Shown here: positions 8,206 to 16,382 of the stretch, one piece after another
Layout of the letters: the number at the start of each line of letters is the position of its first letter
How positions within the stretch are numbered: the first letter of the stretch is position 1
Source: Curtobacterium sp. MR_MD2014
Lineage (GTDB): Bacteria > Actinomycetota > Actinomycetes > Actinomycetales > Microbacteriaceae
Assembly: GCF_000772085.1 (NCBI RefSeq)
Contig: NZ_CP009755.1
Location: 930,001 to 994,000 of the forward strand
DNA: 64,000 bases
Reading direction: 5' to 3'
Notes under the pieces: generated by a model
Seen by the model: only the letters and a program-made list of their open reading frames with translations
Told to the model about the DNA's origin: nothing
Database searches by the model: none
Made by a program: the position numbers and the translations under genes

Positions 8206-9546
8206 GTGGCTGCAGCTGATGACGACGACGTGTACGCGACGTCCGACGCCGCCTGGCTGGCGGACGCGGACGGACCGTCCGGTGACGCGGCCGACGACGA
8301 CACGGGGGACGAGGATGCGCGCGACGACGCCTCCGATGATGACGAGATGACCGACGACACGACGGGTGCGGCCGTCGCGGTCGGTCACGACGAAGGGGCA
8401 CCCGACCAGGGCGCCGACCCGGAGACCGCCGTCGCCTCGCGACCGGCAGCTGCTGCGACGAGCGCACCCGCCACCGCTGCTGCGGCGACCGGCACACCGA
8501 CGGCCACGGCCGCCGCGTCGGACCGCACCCCCCGCAAGGGCAAGGGCAAGGGCAAGGGCAAGGGGCGTGCCGCACGACCCTCGGGCCCCGCGACGCCCGC
8601 ACAGCCCACCGACACGACCGCCACCGGCTCCGGCGCGGCCGGGGACGACGCGTCGAGCACGGGGACGACCCAGCGTGCGGGCACGCCGAAGACCGCTGCG
8701 GCCGGCTCCACGGCGAAGGAGAAGCGCGCTCCCGGACGCCAGCCGACCGCCACCGCCGCCGCGACGCAGACCGCACAGGCGCAGCAGCCCGTCGTGCTCC
8801 GCGCGAGCGGCCTCGTGAAGCGGTACGGCCAGACCCTCGCCGCGGACGAGGTCGACCTCGAGATCCGCCAGGGTTCGATCTTCGGCGTCGTCGGACCGAA
8901 CGGCGCCGGCAAGACCACCACGCTCTCGATGGTCACCGGTCTCCTCCGGCCCGACGCGGGCACCGTGACCGTCCTCGACCACGACGTCTGGTCCGACCCG
9001 ACGGCGGCCAAGCGCGCCCTCGGTGTGCTGCCCGACCGGCTCCGGCTGTTCGACCGGCTCACCGGCGCGCAGCTGCTGCACTACTCGGCCACGCTCCGTG
9101 GGCTCGACGGTGCGACCGCACGGAAGCGCAGCACCGACCTGGCCGAGGCGTTCGGTCTCGGCGAGGCGCTCGGGCGCCAGGTCGCCGACTACTCGGTCGG
9201 CATGGCGAAGAAGATCGCGCTCGCCGCGACCCTGATCCACTCGCCGCGCGTCCTCGTGCTCGACGAGCCGTTCGAGTCGGTCGACCCGGTGAGCGCGGCG
9301 ACGATCACGGACATCCTGCGGCGGTACACCCGCGGCGGCGGCACCGTGGTGCTCTCCAGCCACTCCATGGAGCTCGTGCAGCGCACGTGCGACTCCGTCG
9401 CGATCATCGTCGGCGGCAAGGTCCTCGCCTCCGGCACGATGGCGCAGGTCCGCGGGCGCAAGAGCCTCGAGGACAAGTTCGTCGAACTCGCGGGCGGCCG
9501 CGTCGTGGCAGAGAGCATGGAATGGTTGCACAGCTTCTCCGACTGA
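8206..9546 (+). CDS. ABC transporter ATP-binding protein with a ~190-residue low-complexity N-terminal extension
   Basis: A 446-residue protein. The ATPase domain starts near residue 195: Walker A GPNGAGKTT, a degenerate signature SVGMAKK in place of LSGGQ, Walker B VLVLDE, the D-loop ESVDPVS and the H-loop SHS. The first 190 residues are disordered-looking: an Asp-rich segment, Ala/Thr-rich stretches and an alternating Lys-Gly tract (RKGKGKGKGKG). The GTG start is supported by a -10 hexamer 6 bases upstream. The gene overlaps the following permease by 25 bases. The two-gene layout, ATPase then large permease, fits an ABC-2-like exporter of unknown substrate. The extension could be a tether or interaction region; no function is claimed. 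Confidence 0.88.
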   Translation: MAAADDDDVYATSDAAWLADADGPSGDAADDDTGDEDARDDASDDDEMTDDTTGAAVAVGHDEGAPDQGADPETAVASRPAAAATSAPATAAAATGTPTATAAASDRTPRKGKGKGKGKGRAARPSGPATPAQPTDTTATGSGAAGDDASSTGTTQRAGTPKTAAAGSTAKEKRAPGRQPTATAAATQTAQAQQPVVLRASGLVKRYGQTLAADEVDLEIRQGSIFGVVGPNGAGKTTTLSMVTGLLRPDAGTVTVLDHDVWSDPTAAKRALGVLPDRLRLFDRLTGAQLLHYSATLRGLDGATARKRSTDLAEAFGLGEALGRQVADYSVGMAKKIALAATLIHSPRVLVLDEPFESVDPVSAATITDILRRYTRGGGTVVLSSHSMELVQRTCDSVAIIVGGKVLASGTMAQVRGRKSLEDKFVELAGGRVVAESMEWLHSFSD

Positions 9547-11093
9547 GGGTCGACCTGCTCGCGGGCGAGGTCCGTGGGGGAGCCCGACGGTCGGTCCTCG
9601 TGGTGCTCGGGTCCCTGCTCGGCCTGGTCGCCGCCGTGGTGGTGGCCGGCGAGCTCCTCGCGCTGCGGCAGGCACCCGTCGAGGTCGCGCGGTCGGTCGC
9701 GGTCCCCGTCGGCACGTTCGTCGCCCTCGCACTCACGCTGGTGCCGCTCGTCGTCGGCCGCAGCGACCAGTTCGACCCGCGCCGCTTCGCCGTGTACGGG
9801 ATCGATCGCCGTCACCTCGCCGTCGGTCTCGGCGTCGCCGGACTCGTGGGCGTCCCGGTGCTCGCCGTCGCGGTCGTCGCGGTCGGGCAGGTCGGCGCGT
9901 GGTCGCGCAGCGGCGGCACCGCGGTGCTGGCCGTCGTCGCCGCACTGCTCGGCACCCTGACCTGCGCCCTGCTGCTGCGGGTCGGCAGCGCCGTCGGTGC
10001 GACCTTCGTCGGACCGCACCGGTCGCGCGACGCCGGCTGGCTCGCCGCCCTCGTGATCGTCGTGCTGGGACTGCCGGTGGCGTCGCTGCTGTTCCGCAGC
10101 GACTGGCTCGACCCCGCCAGCACCGAGCTCCAGCGGATCGCCGACGTCGCCGGTTGGACGCCGTGGGGTGCCGCCTGGGCGGTCCCGGCGGACGTGGCGA
10201 GCGGTCGCGTCGGCGAGGGGCTCCTGAAGCTGCTGGTCGCCCTGGTCACCGTCGCACTGCTCGCGTGGGCCTGGTGGGCGCTGGTCGGCGCCGCACTCGA
10301 GGCCGCGGACGGACGCGCCGGTACCCGCCGCTACCGCGGGCTCGGCTGGTTCGCCGGCCTGGGCTCGACGCCGGTCGGCGCGGTCGCCGCCCGGGCGCTG
10401 ACGTACTGGGGCCGTGACCCGCGCTACCGGATGTCCTACCTGGTCATCCTGTTCGTGCCGCTCGTGGTGCTCCCGCTCGGGGTCGCCGGCGTGCCGTGGC
10501 ACTGGACCGCGCTGGTCCCGCTGCCGCTCATGGCACTCATCGCCGGGTTCCTGCCCCACAACGACGTCTCCTACGACAACACCGCGGTCTGGCTGCACGT
10601 CGCGTCGGGCGCTCCCGGTTGGACCGACCGGCTCGGGCGACTCGTGCCCCTGCTCGTCGTCGGACTGCCGCTCGTCGTGGCGGGCGCCGCCGTGTCCGCC
10701 GCGCTCTTCGGGGACCCCACGGCCTTCCCGGTGCTCACCGGCATCGCAGTGGGTGCACTGCTCGCCGGGCTCGGGCTGTCGAGCGTCGTCTCCGTCCTGC
10801 TGCCGTACCCGACCGTCCGCCCCGGCGACCACCCGTTCCAGCAGCCGCAGGCCGCCGGGACGACGGCCGCGGTCGCGCAGACGACGATGATCGTCGGCAT
10901 CCTGGCGTCGCTCGTCCCCGCGGGCTGGCTGGCGGTGCTCACCGCGGTCGAGGGCCCGGAACCCTGGGCACTCGCGACGCTCCTCGTCGGCATCGCCGTC
11001 GGTGTCGTCGTGCTCGTGACCGGCGTGGCCGTCGGCGGTCGGCTCTTCGACCGGCGTGGTCCCGACCTGCTCGCTGCGGCGCAGCGGAACTGA
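9522..11093 (+). CDS. ABC-2-type transporter permease protein, large, unknown substrate
   Basis: A 523-residue polytopic membrane protein with about ten to twelve hydrophobic segments, for example VLVVLGSLLGLVAAVVVAGE near residue 20. The ATG at 9522 lies inside the end of the ATPase gene, 25 bases before its last base, so translation of the two is coupled. Conserved-looking cytoplasmic pieces include the QFDPRRFAVYGI and YWGRDPRYRMSYL segments. The latter resembles the mid-protein motif of large actinobacterial ABC-2 permeases. It forms a transporter with the preceding ATPase. The substrate cannot be inferred from neighbours. A cluster of imperfect hairpins follows the stop. Confidence 0.8.
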   Translation: MVAQLLRLRVDLLAGEVRGGARRSVLVVLGSLLGLVAAVVVAGELLALRQAPVEVARSVAVPVGTFVALALTLVPLVVGRSDQFDPRRFAVYGIDRRHLAVGLGVAGLVGVPVLAVAVVAVGQVGAWSRSGGTAVLAVVAALLGTLTCALLLRVGSAVGATFVGPHRSRDAGWLAALVIVVLGLPVASLLFRSDWLDPASTELQRIADVAGWTPWGAAWAVPADVASGRVGEGLLKLLVALVTVALLAWAWWALVGAALEAADGRAGTRRYRGLGWFAGLGSTPVGAVAARALTYWGRDPRYRMSYLVILFVPLVVLPLGVAGVPWHWTALVPLPLMALIAGFLPHNDVSYDNTAVWLHVASGAPGWTDRLGRLVPLLVVGLPLVVAGAAVSAALFGDPTAFPVLTGIAVGALLAGLGLSSVVSVLLPYPTVRPGDHPFQQPQAAGTTAAVAQTTMIVGILASLVPAGWLAVLTAVEGPEPWALATLLVGIAVGVVVLVTGVAVGGRLFDRRGPDLLAAAQRN

Positions 11094-11100
11094 GCGCCTG

Positions 11101-11255
11101 CCGGCCGGGAGGCACGCTGTGGCCCGACGCCGTGCCTCCCGTCGGCACGCACCGTCGGACGGGAGGCGCGTGGCGGGACCGTCCCGCGTCTCCCGTCCGT
11201 CCTCGGTGCAGGTGAGCCGCGTGGCGGGGCGGACCCGCGCCTCCCGTCCGTCGCG
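11101..11255 (+). repeat. Three degenerate copies of the GGACGGGAGGC hairpin family
   Basis: Just after the permease stop lie a hairpin pairing CCGGGAGGCAC (11105-11115) with GTGCCTCCCG (11132-11141), a second pairing GGACGGGAGGCGCG with CGCGTCTCCCGTCC (11157-11202, one G-U pair), and a third right half CGCGCCTCCCGTCCG (11237-11251) without a matching left arm. Sequence is close to the perfect elements at 713, 44430 and 49973. Probably transcription termination plus repeat decay. Confidence 0.6.
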
Positions 11256-11273
11256 GCGTCGGCCGCATCGTCG

Positions 11274-11279
11274 TACCCT
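11274..11279 (+). promoter_or_regulatory. -10 hexamer TACCCT for the DUF3039 gene
   Basis: TACCCT ends 6 bases before the ATG at 11286; no ribosome-binding site precedes the ATG, consistent with a leaderless mRNA. Confidence 0.6.
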
Positions 11280-11285
11280 GGACCC

Positions 11286-11546
11286 ATGAGCATGACGGAA
11301 CCCGGCGGCGGCCTCGACGTGATGGACCGCGAGCTCGAGAAGCTCCTCGAGGAAGAGGCGATCGAGCCCGGCGACCACGAGCGGTTCTCGCACTACGTGA
11401 AGAAGGACAAGATCCTGCAGTCCGCACTCTCCGGCAAGCCGGTCAAGGCGCTCTGCGGCAAGAAGTGGGTGCCGGGCCGCGACCCGGAGAAGTTCCCGGT
11501 GTGCCCGGACTGCAAGGCCATCTACGAGAAGATGAAGTCCGAGTAG
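11286..11546 (+). CDS. DUF3039 domain protein, 86 aa
   Basis: A small acidic protein matching the actinobacterial DUF3039 pattern: a helical acidic N-terminus (DRELEKLLEEEAIEP), then FSHYVKKDKI, ALCGKKWVPGRDPEKFP and VCPDCKAIYE. One Cys in LCGKKW plus the CPDC pair suggests a small metal-binding site, probably zinc. Function is unknown. The start fits a leaderless promoter. Its stop lies 4 bases from the end of the convergent pncB gene. Confidence 0.9.
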   Translation: MSMTEPGGGLDVMDRELEKLLEEEAIEPGDHERFSHYVKKDKILQSALSGKPVKALCGKKWVPGRDPEKFPVCPDCKAIYEKMKSE

Positions 11547-11550
11547 TCCG

Positions 11551-12840
11551 CTAGACCACCAGGGTGGGGATCGCCGGGTCGCCGCGTCCGATGCGGGACG
11601 CGTCCACCGGGAGCTCCGCCTTGGCGCGCTCGTGGTGCGCCCGAGCCGCCTCGACGCCGGCGACCCCGAGGAACGCCGGGTTGACCTCGCCGTGGTCCAC
11701 CACGGGGACGAGCAGGGGTCGCTCGTCGGGGCCGAGGCGACCGGAGGTCAGGACGACCTCGGCGGTGGCGATGCCGTTGCGGAGGCGCCGGCCGGCCTCC
11801 TTGCGCCCACCGGTCGAGGCCTTGTCCGCGGACTTCTTCGCGACGGGGACCCACTCGTCGCCCGCCGGGGTCTGGTGCGCGACGAGCTTGAACACCATGC
11901 CGGCCGCCGGGTGGCCCGAACCGGACACGACGCTCGTGCCGACACCGTAGGAGTCGACCGGCGCGGCCCGGAGCGCGGCGATCGTGTACTCGTCCAGGTC
12001 GTTCGTCACGGTGATCTTCGTCGCCGGGGCACCGAGCCGGTCGAGCTGCGCGCGCACCGCGGCGACGACGCTCGGCAGGTCACCGCTGTCGATGCGGACC
12101 GCGCCGAGCCGGCCGTCGGTGAGCCGGACGGCGGTCTCCACCGCTGCCTCGATGTCGTACGTGTCGACGAGCAGCGTGGTGCCGTCGCCGAGGGCGTCGA
12201 GCTGCGAGCGGAACGCGGCCTCCTCGGAGTCGTGCAGGAGCGTGAACGCGTGCGCGGCGGTGCCCATCGTCGGGATGCCCCAGGTGCGGCCGGCCTCGAG
12301 GTTGCTCGTCGCGCCGAAGCCCGCGATGTACGCGGCGCGGGCGGCGGCGACGGCGTTCCACTCGCCGGTGCGTCGCGAGCCCATCTCGGCGAGCGGACGG
12401 CCGTCGGCGGCGGACACCATGCGGGCCGCTGCGCCGGCGATGGCGGAGTCGGCGTTGAAGATGCTGAGCGCGAGGGTCTCGAGGACCACCGACTCGGCGA
12501 ACGTCCCCTCGACCTGCAGCACGGGGGAGTCGGGGAAGAAGACCTCGCCCTCGCGGTAGGCGCGGACGTCCCCGGTGAACCGGTAGTCCGCGAGCCACCG
12601 AGCCGTCCCCTCGTCGATCACGCCGCGGTCGCGGAGGAAGCCGATCTCCTCGTCGCCGAAGCGGAACTCCGTGAGCGCCGTGAGGAAGCGCCCGAGACCG
12701 GCGGCGACACCGTAGCGGCGGCCGTCGGGGAGGCGGCGGGCGAACACCTCGAACACGCAGCGTCGATCGGCGGTGCCGTCCTTGAGGGCGGCGTCCACCA
12801 TGGTGAGTTCGTACTGGTCCGTGAGGAGCGCGCTGGTCAC
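11551..12840 (-). CDS. pncB: Nicotinate phosphoribosyltransferase
   Basis: A 429-residue enzyme of NAD salvage: nicotinate plus PRPP plus ATP gives nicotinate mononucleotide. Recognisable parts are the N-terminal LLTDQYELTM, EGTFAESVVLETLALSIFN, the SRRTGEWN region carrying a catalytic His/Arg environment, VDTYDIEAAV and RIDSGDLPSVV in the phosphate-binding barrel, and a GVGTSVVSG loop. The GTG at 12840 lies 7 bases after a TAGTGT hexamer on the minus strand, so the start is well fixed although the open frame runs further upstream through a repeat array. It is divergent from murI. Confidence 0.95.
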   Translation of the reverse strand: MTSALLTDQYELTMVDAALKDGTADRRCVFEVFARRLPDGRRYGVAAGLGRFLTALTEFRFGDEEIGFLRDRGVIDEGTARWLADYRFTGDVRAYREGEVFFPDSPVLQVEGTFAESVVLETLALSIFNADSAIAGAAARMVSAADGRPLAEMGSRRTGEWNAVAAARAAYIAGFGATSNLEAGRTWGIPTMGTAAHAFTLLHDSEEAAFRSQLDALGDGTTLLVDTYDIEAAVETAVRLTDGRLGAVRIDSGDLPSVVAAVRAQLDRLGAPATKITVTNDLDEYTIAALRAAPVDSYGVGTSVVSGSGHPAAGMVFKLVAHQTPAGDEWVPVAKKSADKASTGGRKEAGRRLRNGIATAEVVLTSGRLGPDERPLLVPVVDHGEVNPAFLGVAGVEAARAHHERAKAELPVDASRIGRGDPAIPTLVV

Positions 12841-12847
12841 GCGTCCG

Positions 12848-12853
12848 ACACTA
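12848..12853 (-). promoter_or_regulatory. -10 hexamer TAGTGT for pncB
   Basis: On the minus strand TAGTGT ends 7 bases before the GTG start of pncB, the leaderless arrangement. A 19-bp tandem array begins 3 bases upstream of the hexamer, where a -35 box would sit. Confidence 0.55.
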
Positions 12854-12855
12854 GT

Positions 12856-12969
12856 GACCTCCCGGTGCCGAGGTGACGTCGGTGTGCCACGGTGACGTCG
12901 CGGAGCCGGGGCGACGTCGCGGAGCCGGGGCGACGTCGCGGAGCCGGGGCGACGTCGCGGTGCCGAGGC
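12856..12969. repeat. Six tandem 19-bp units with GACGTC core between pncB and murI
   Basis: Units start at 12856, 12875, 12894, 12913, 12932 and 12951. The three central units are identical, and the outer ones diverge. Each unit, except the first, which has GACCTC, begins with the palindrome GACGTC followed by a GC-rich spacer. The array fills the divergent promoter region of pncB and murI. It could be a regulator-binding array or simply a minisatellite. Confidence 0.85.
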
Positions 12970-13010
12970 GCGGGGCGCGCGTGGTCGGGCGCCCGGCGGG
13001 TGCGGCTCGG

Positions 13011-13016
13011 TACGCT
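13011..13016 (+). promoter_or_regulatory. -10 hexamer TACGCT for murI
   Basis: TACGCT ends 6 bases before the GTG at 13023. No ribosome-binding site lies between them. Confidence 0.6.
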
Positions 13017-13022
13017 GGGCGG

Positions 13023-13868
13023 GTGACGGATGCACCGATCGGAGTCTTCGACAGCGGGGTCGGTGGACTGACGGTCGCGCGGGCGATCATCGACCAGCTG
13101 CCGCGCGAGAGCATCCGCTACGTCGGGGACACCGTGCACTCGCCCTACGGCCCGAAGCCGATCGCCGACGTCCGGCGGTACGCGCTCGAGGTGATGGACG
13201 ACCTCGTCGACCAGGGCGTGAAGGCGCTGGTGATCGCCTGCAACACCGCGTCCTCCGCCGTGCTCCGCGATGCTCGGGAACGCTACGAGCAGGCGTACGG
13301 CATCCCCGTCGTCGAGGTGATCCAGCCGGCCGCCCGTGCCGCCGTGAAGCAGACCCGGACCGGTCGCGTCGGGGTGATCGGGACGGTGGGGACCATCGCC
13401 TCGCGGGCGTACGAGGACGCGTTCGCCGTGGCTGCCGACGTCACCCTGTCCCTCGCGGCGTGCCCGCGCTTCGTCGAGTTCGTCGAGGCCGGTGACACCT
13501 CGTCGCCGGCGCTCCGTGAGGTGGCGGCGCAGTACCTCGCGCCGATCCGCGCCGCCGACGTCGACACGCTCGTGCTCGGGTGCACCCACTACCCGCTGAT
13601 GTCCGCGGCGATCCAGTACGTGATGGGCCCGGACGTCACGCTCGTGTCGAGCGCCGAGGAGACCGCGAACGACGTCTACCGTCGGCTCGTCGAGCACGGG
13701 CTCGAACGCACCACCCCGGAGCCGCCGACCTACGCGTTCGAGGCCACCGGCGACGACAAGAACGGCTTCATCCGGCTCGCCCGGCGCTTCCTCGGTCCCG
13801 AGGTCTCGAGCGTCGGACACCTCCAGACCGGGGCCATCACGCTGCCCCGAACCGAAAGGACCCCATGA
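13023..13868 (+). CDS. murI: Glutamate racemase
   Basis: A 281-residue enzyme converting L- to D-glutamate for peptidoglycan. The N-terminus [14 protein letters not shown] is diagnostic. The catalytic cysteine pair lies in ACNTAS (Cys73) and GCTHYP (Cys187). The GTG start is fixed by the leaderless -10 hexamer. It is the first gene of the overlapping run murI-rph-rdgB, and its stop overlaps the rph ATG by four bases. An arrangement of murI with rph and rdgB is common in actinobacteria. Confidence 0.97.
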   Translation: MTDAPIGVFDSGVGGLTVARAIIDQLPRESIRYVGDTVHSPYGPKPIADVRRYALEVMDDLVDQGVKALVIACNTASSAVLRDARERYEQAYGIPVVEVIQPAARAAVKQTRTGRVGVIGTVGTIASRAYEDAFAVAADVTLSLAACPRFVEFVEAGDTSSPALREVAAQYLAPIRAADVDTLVLGCTHYPLMSAAIQYVMGPDVTLVSSAEETANDVYRRLVEHGLERTTPEPPTYAFEATGDDKNGFIRLARRFLGPEVSSVGHLQTGAITLPRTERTP

Positions 13869-14596
13869 GCACCCGCATCGACGGCCGCAGTGCCACCGAC
13901 CACCGTCCGGTCAGCATCGAGCGGGGGTGGAGTTCGCAGGCCGAGGGCAGCGCACTCATCTCGTTCGGCAACACGAAGGTGCTGTGCACGGCGTCCTTCA
14001 CGAACGGTGTGCCGCGCTGGATGGCCGGCAAGGGCACCGGCTGGGTCACCGCCGAGTACTCGATGCTGCCGCGGTCGACGAACGAGCGCATGCAGCGCGA
14101 GTCGATCAAGGGCAAGGTCGGTGGACGGACGCACGAGATCTCGCGGCTCATCGGGCGGTCGCTCCGAGCGGTCGTGGACATGAAGGGCCTCGGCGAGAAC
14201 ACCCTCGTCCTCGACTGCGACGTGCTGCAGGCCGACGGCGGGACCCGCACCGCGTCGATCACCGGCGCCTACGTGGCGATGGTGGACGCGATCGAGTGGG
14301 GCCGCGACAAGGGCTTCATCGCCAAGAAGGCGACGCCGCTCACCGACAGCGTGCAGGCGATCTCGGTCGGCATCGTCGGGGGGGAGCCGATGCTCGACCT
14401 CGCGTACACCGAGGACTCCGCGGCCGACACCGACATGAACATCGTGACGACCGGCTCCGGCAAGTTCATCGAGGTGCAGGGCACGGCGGAGCACGCGCCG
14501 TTCGACCGCGACGAGCTGGACACGCTGCTCGACCTCGGCCTCGCGGGCAACCGGTCGCTCGCGGCGATCCAGCGCGACGTGCTGGGCCTCGCGTGA
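13865..14596 (+). CDS. rph: Ribonuclease PH
   Basis: A 243-residue phosphorolytic 3'-to-5' exoribonuclease that trims tRNA precursors using inorganic phosphate. Family marks include a near N-terminal [13 protein letters not shown], the [25 protein letters not shown] region with phosphate-binding arginines split across residues 75-100, [20 protein letters not shown], and the C-terminal EVQGTAE segment. Full length for the family. The start ATG lies in the murI stop overlap and is preceded by GAAAGGA. The gene ends with a four-base overlap (GTGA) into rdgB. Confidence 0.97.
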   Translation: MSTRIDGRSATDHRPVSIERGWSSQAEGSALISFGNTKVLCTASFTNGVPRWMAGKGTGWVTAEYSMLPRSTNERMQRESIKGKVGGRTHEISRLIGRSLRAVVDMKGLGENTLVLDCDVLQADGGTRTASITGAYVAMVDAIEWGRDKGFIAKKATPLTDSVQAISVGIVGGEPMLDLAYTEDSAADTDMNIVTTGSGKFIEVQGTAEHAPFDRDELDTLLDLGLAGNRSLAAIQRDVLGLA

Positions 14597-15186
14597 CCGG
14601 CCACACCGTCGTCCTGGCGACGCACAACCAGGGCAAGGTCGTCGAGCTGCGCGGGATCCTCGGCGAGGCCCTCGGCGCGGGCGTCGAGCTCGTCGGGTAC
14701 GACGGTCCGGAGCCCGTCGAGGACGGCGACACCTACGCGGCGAACGCGCTCATCAAGGCGCGTGCGGCGGTGGCGCACACCGGGCTGCCGGCGCTCGCCG
14801 ACGACTCCGGGATCGCCGTCGACGCGCTCGGCGGGGCACCCGGCATCCACTCCGCCCGGTACGCCGGGACGCGCGTGGACGCGGACAACATCGCGCTGTT
14901 GCTGCGGAACCTCGAGGGGGTCGTGGAGCGGACCGCTGCGTTCGTGTGTGCCGCCGCCTTCGTCACCCCGGACGGCACGGAGCACCTGTTCGAGGCGGTG
15001 TGGAACGGCGAGGTCCTGACCGAGCCGGTCGGGGACGGCGGACACGGGTACGACCCGGTGTTCCAGCCCGACGACGCCGACCGTTCGGCAGCACAGCTGA
15101 CGCGCGACGAGAAGAACGCACTGTCGCACCGGTCGAAGGCGTTCCGGGGGATCGCACCGATCGTCCGGGAGTACTTCGGGGTCTGA
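14593..15186 (+). CDS. rdgB: RdgB/HAM1 family non-canonical purine NTP pyrophosphatase (XTP/dITP diphosphatase)
   Basis: A 197-residue nucleotide-pool sanitiser that hydrolyses ITP, dITP and XTP to monophosphates. The N-terminal [11 protein letters not shown] holds the conserved T/S-x-N-x-x-K nucleotide-binding motif. [18 protein letters not shown] (metal-binding acidic residues) and GYDPVF followed by [14 protein letters not shown] complete the family pattern. GTG start overlapping the rph stop. A strong bidirectional hairpin at 15256-15293 ends the operon. Confidence 0.96.
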   Translation: MTGHTVVLATHNQGKVVELRGILGEALGAGVELVGYDGPEPVEDGDTYAANALIKARAAVAHTGLPALADDSGIAVDALGGAPGIHSARYAGTRVDADNIALLLRNLEGVVERTAAFVCAAAFVTPDGTEHLFEAVWNGEVLTEPVGDGGHGYDPVFQPDDADRSAAQLTRDEKNALSHRSKAFRGIAPIVREYFGV

Positions 15187-15255
15187 CCAGACCGGTCGGA
15201 GGGCTCCGCGGGACGCCGGCGTCAGCGCGGCGTTCCGTGCCCAGGCACAACGAGC

Positions 15256-15293
15256 GACACCTCGCGCCACGGGTTCCCGTGGCGCGAGGTGTC
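15256..15293. terminator. Bidirectional rho-independent-like terminator
   Basis: An 18-bp perfect stem (15256-15273 with 15276-15293) around TT, flanked by AACGAGC on the left and TTCGGTT on the right. It lies between the convergent rdgB and dedA genes and can serve both. Confidence 0.85.
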
Positions 15294-15376
15294 TTCGGTT
15301 GTGCGACGCCGCCGCTGCAGCGCCGTGTGCGGACGGTCAGCGCCGCCAGGCCGCCGGAGCGCCGACGGCCCGCCGA

Positions 15377-16117
15377 CTACTGCTCGGCCGGGCGACCCGC
15401 GCCGTCGGCGGTACCCCGCTCGGCGCCACCGCGCTGCGCTGCCTCCTCGGCCTCGGCGGCGTGCTTCGCCTTGCGCGCGGTCCGCCAGTAGTGCAGCCCC
15501 GCGGGGACGACCGTGACGAGCACCGCGAGGATGAGGATCACGTCGATGTAGTTCCGCACGACGTACGCGATCGGCGGGATGTACCCGAGGAAGTACCCGA
15601 GGAAGGTCACGCCGACACCCCAGACGACCGCACCGATGGCGTTGTACAACGAGTACTTCTTGTAGTTCATGCGCCCGACCCCGGCCGCGATCGGCAGGAA
15701 GGTCCGGACCACGGGGACGAAGCGGGCGAGGATGACCGCGAGCGGGCCGAAGCGGTGGAAGAACGCGTTCGTGCGGTCGACGTTCTCCTTCGAGAAGAGT
15801 CCGCTCTCCTTGCGCTCGAAGATCGGGGGCCCGGCCTTCTTGCCGATGTAGTACCCGAGCTCACCGCCCAGGAACGCCGCCGCGCCGATCATCAGCGCCG
15901 CCGCCCAGATGGGGATGCCGCCGATCTGGCCGCCGCGGTCGAAGGCGAAGAGCCCCGTGATGACGAGCAGGCTGTCGCCGGGGAAGACGAAGCCGATCAG
16001 CAGGCCCGTCTCGGCGAAGACGATGGCGCAGACGATGAGCACGGCGATGGCCCCGAAGTGGTCGAGGATGTACTGCGGGTCGAGCCACGGGATCAGGGCG
16101 AGTGCGACGGAGTGCAT
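15377..16117 (-). CDS. DedA family integral membrane protein
   Basis: A 246-residue polytopic protein. It carries the DedA signature: an FAETGLLIGFVFPGDSLL re-entrant loop, GELGYYIGKKAG, FERKESGLF, FHRFGPLAVILARFVPVVRTF with the conserved Arg/Pro pair, and GVGRMNYKKY. DedA proteins are implicated in lipid scrambling and undecaprenyl phosphate recycling; the exact substrate here is unknown. The ATG at 16117 is chosen over an in-frame GTG at 16147 because it begins immediately before the first amphipathic segment. Neither has a clear ribosome-binding site. The C-terminal 30 residues are charged and Ala-rich. Confidence 0.92.
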   Translation of the reverse strand: MHSVALALIPWLDPQYILDHFGAIAVLIVCAIVFAETGLLIGFVFPGDSLLVITGLFAFDRGGQIGGIPIWAAALMIGAAAFLGGELGYYIGKKAGPPIFERKESGLFSKENVDRTNAFFHRFGPLAVILARFVPVVRTFLPIAAGVGRMNYKKYSLYNAIGAVVWGVGVTFLGYFLGYIPPIAYVVRNYIDVILILAVLVTVVPAGLHYWRTARKAKHAAEAEEAAQRGGAERGTADGAGRPAEQ

Positions 16118-16235
16118 GGTTGTTCCGGTCGTGTCGGGGCGGGGCACGGGGAAGCTCCCGCCTGACGAGGGTACCGCCCGGCGGTGACCGCCCCATCCTC
16201 CTGTGGTGTGACTCCACCCGGCGAGCCGACCATCG

Positions 16236-16316
16236 TGCGGAAGGAGGGACTCGAACCCTCACGCCTGGGGCACAGGAACCTAAATCCTGCGTGTCTACCG
16301 ATTCCACCACTCCCGC
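16236..16316 (-). tRNA. tRNA-Leu, anticodon UAG
   Basis: On the minus strand the acceptor stem GCGGGAG pairs with CTTCCGC (one G-U) and A follows as discriminator. The anticodon stem CAGGA/TCCTG encloses loop TTTAGGT, giving anticodon UAG. A class II variable arm is present between the anticodon and T arms, and the T arm is GAGGG-TTCGAGT-CCCTC. CCA is not encoded. Confidence 0.95.
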
Positions 16317-16382
16317 GAGCAGCGGCAGTCTACCGAGGCGTGGACGCGGGGCGGGCGGGAGCCGCGCCTCCAGGCCGTCCGC

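Noticed and set aside
12856..12969. CRISPR array
   Set aside because: Units are contiguous 19-mers with no spacers, and no cas genes are in the window.
12841..13035. Upstream extension of pncB through the 19-bp array
   Set aside because: The extra residues are translated repeats ([12 protein letters not shown]) with no homology; a -10 hexamer 7 bases before the GTG at 12840 fixes the start.
16117..16147. GTG at 16147 as the DedA start
   Set aside because: Possible but adds ten polar residues before the conserved N-terminus; ATG 16117 preferred, without strong evidence.
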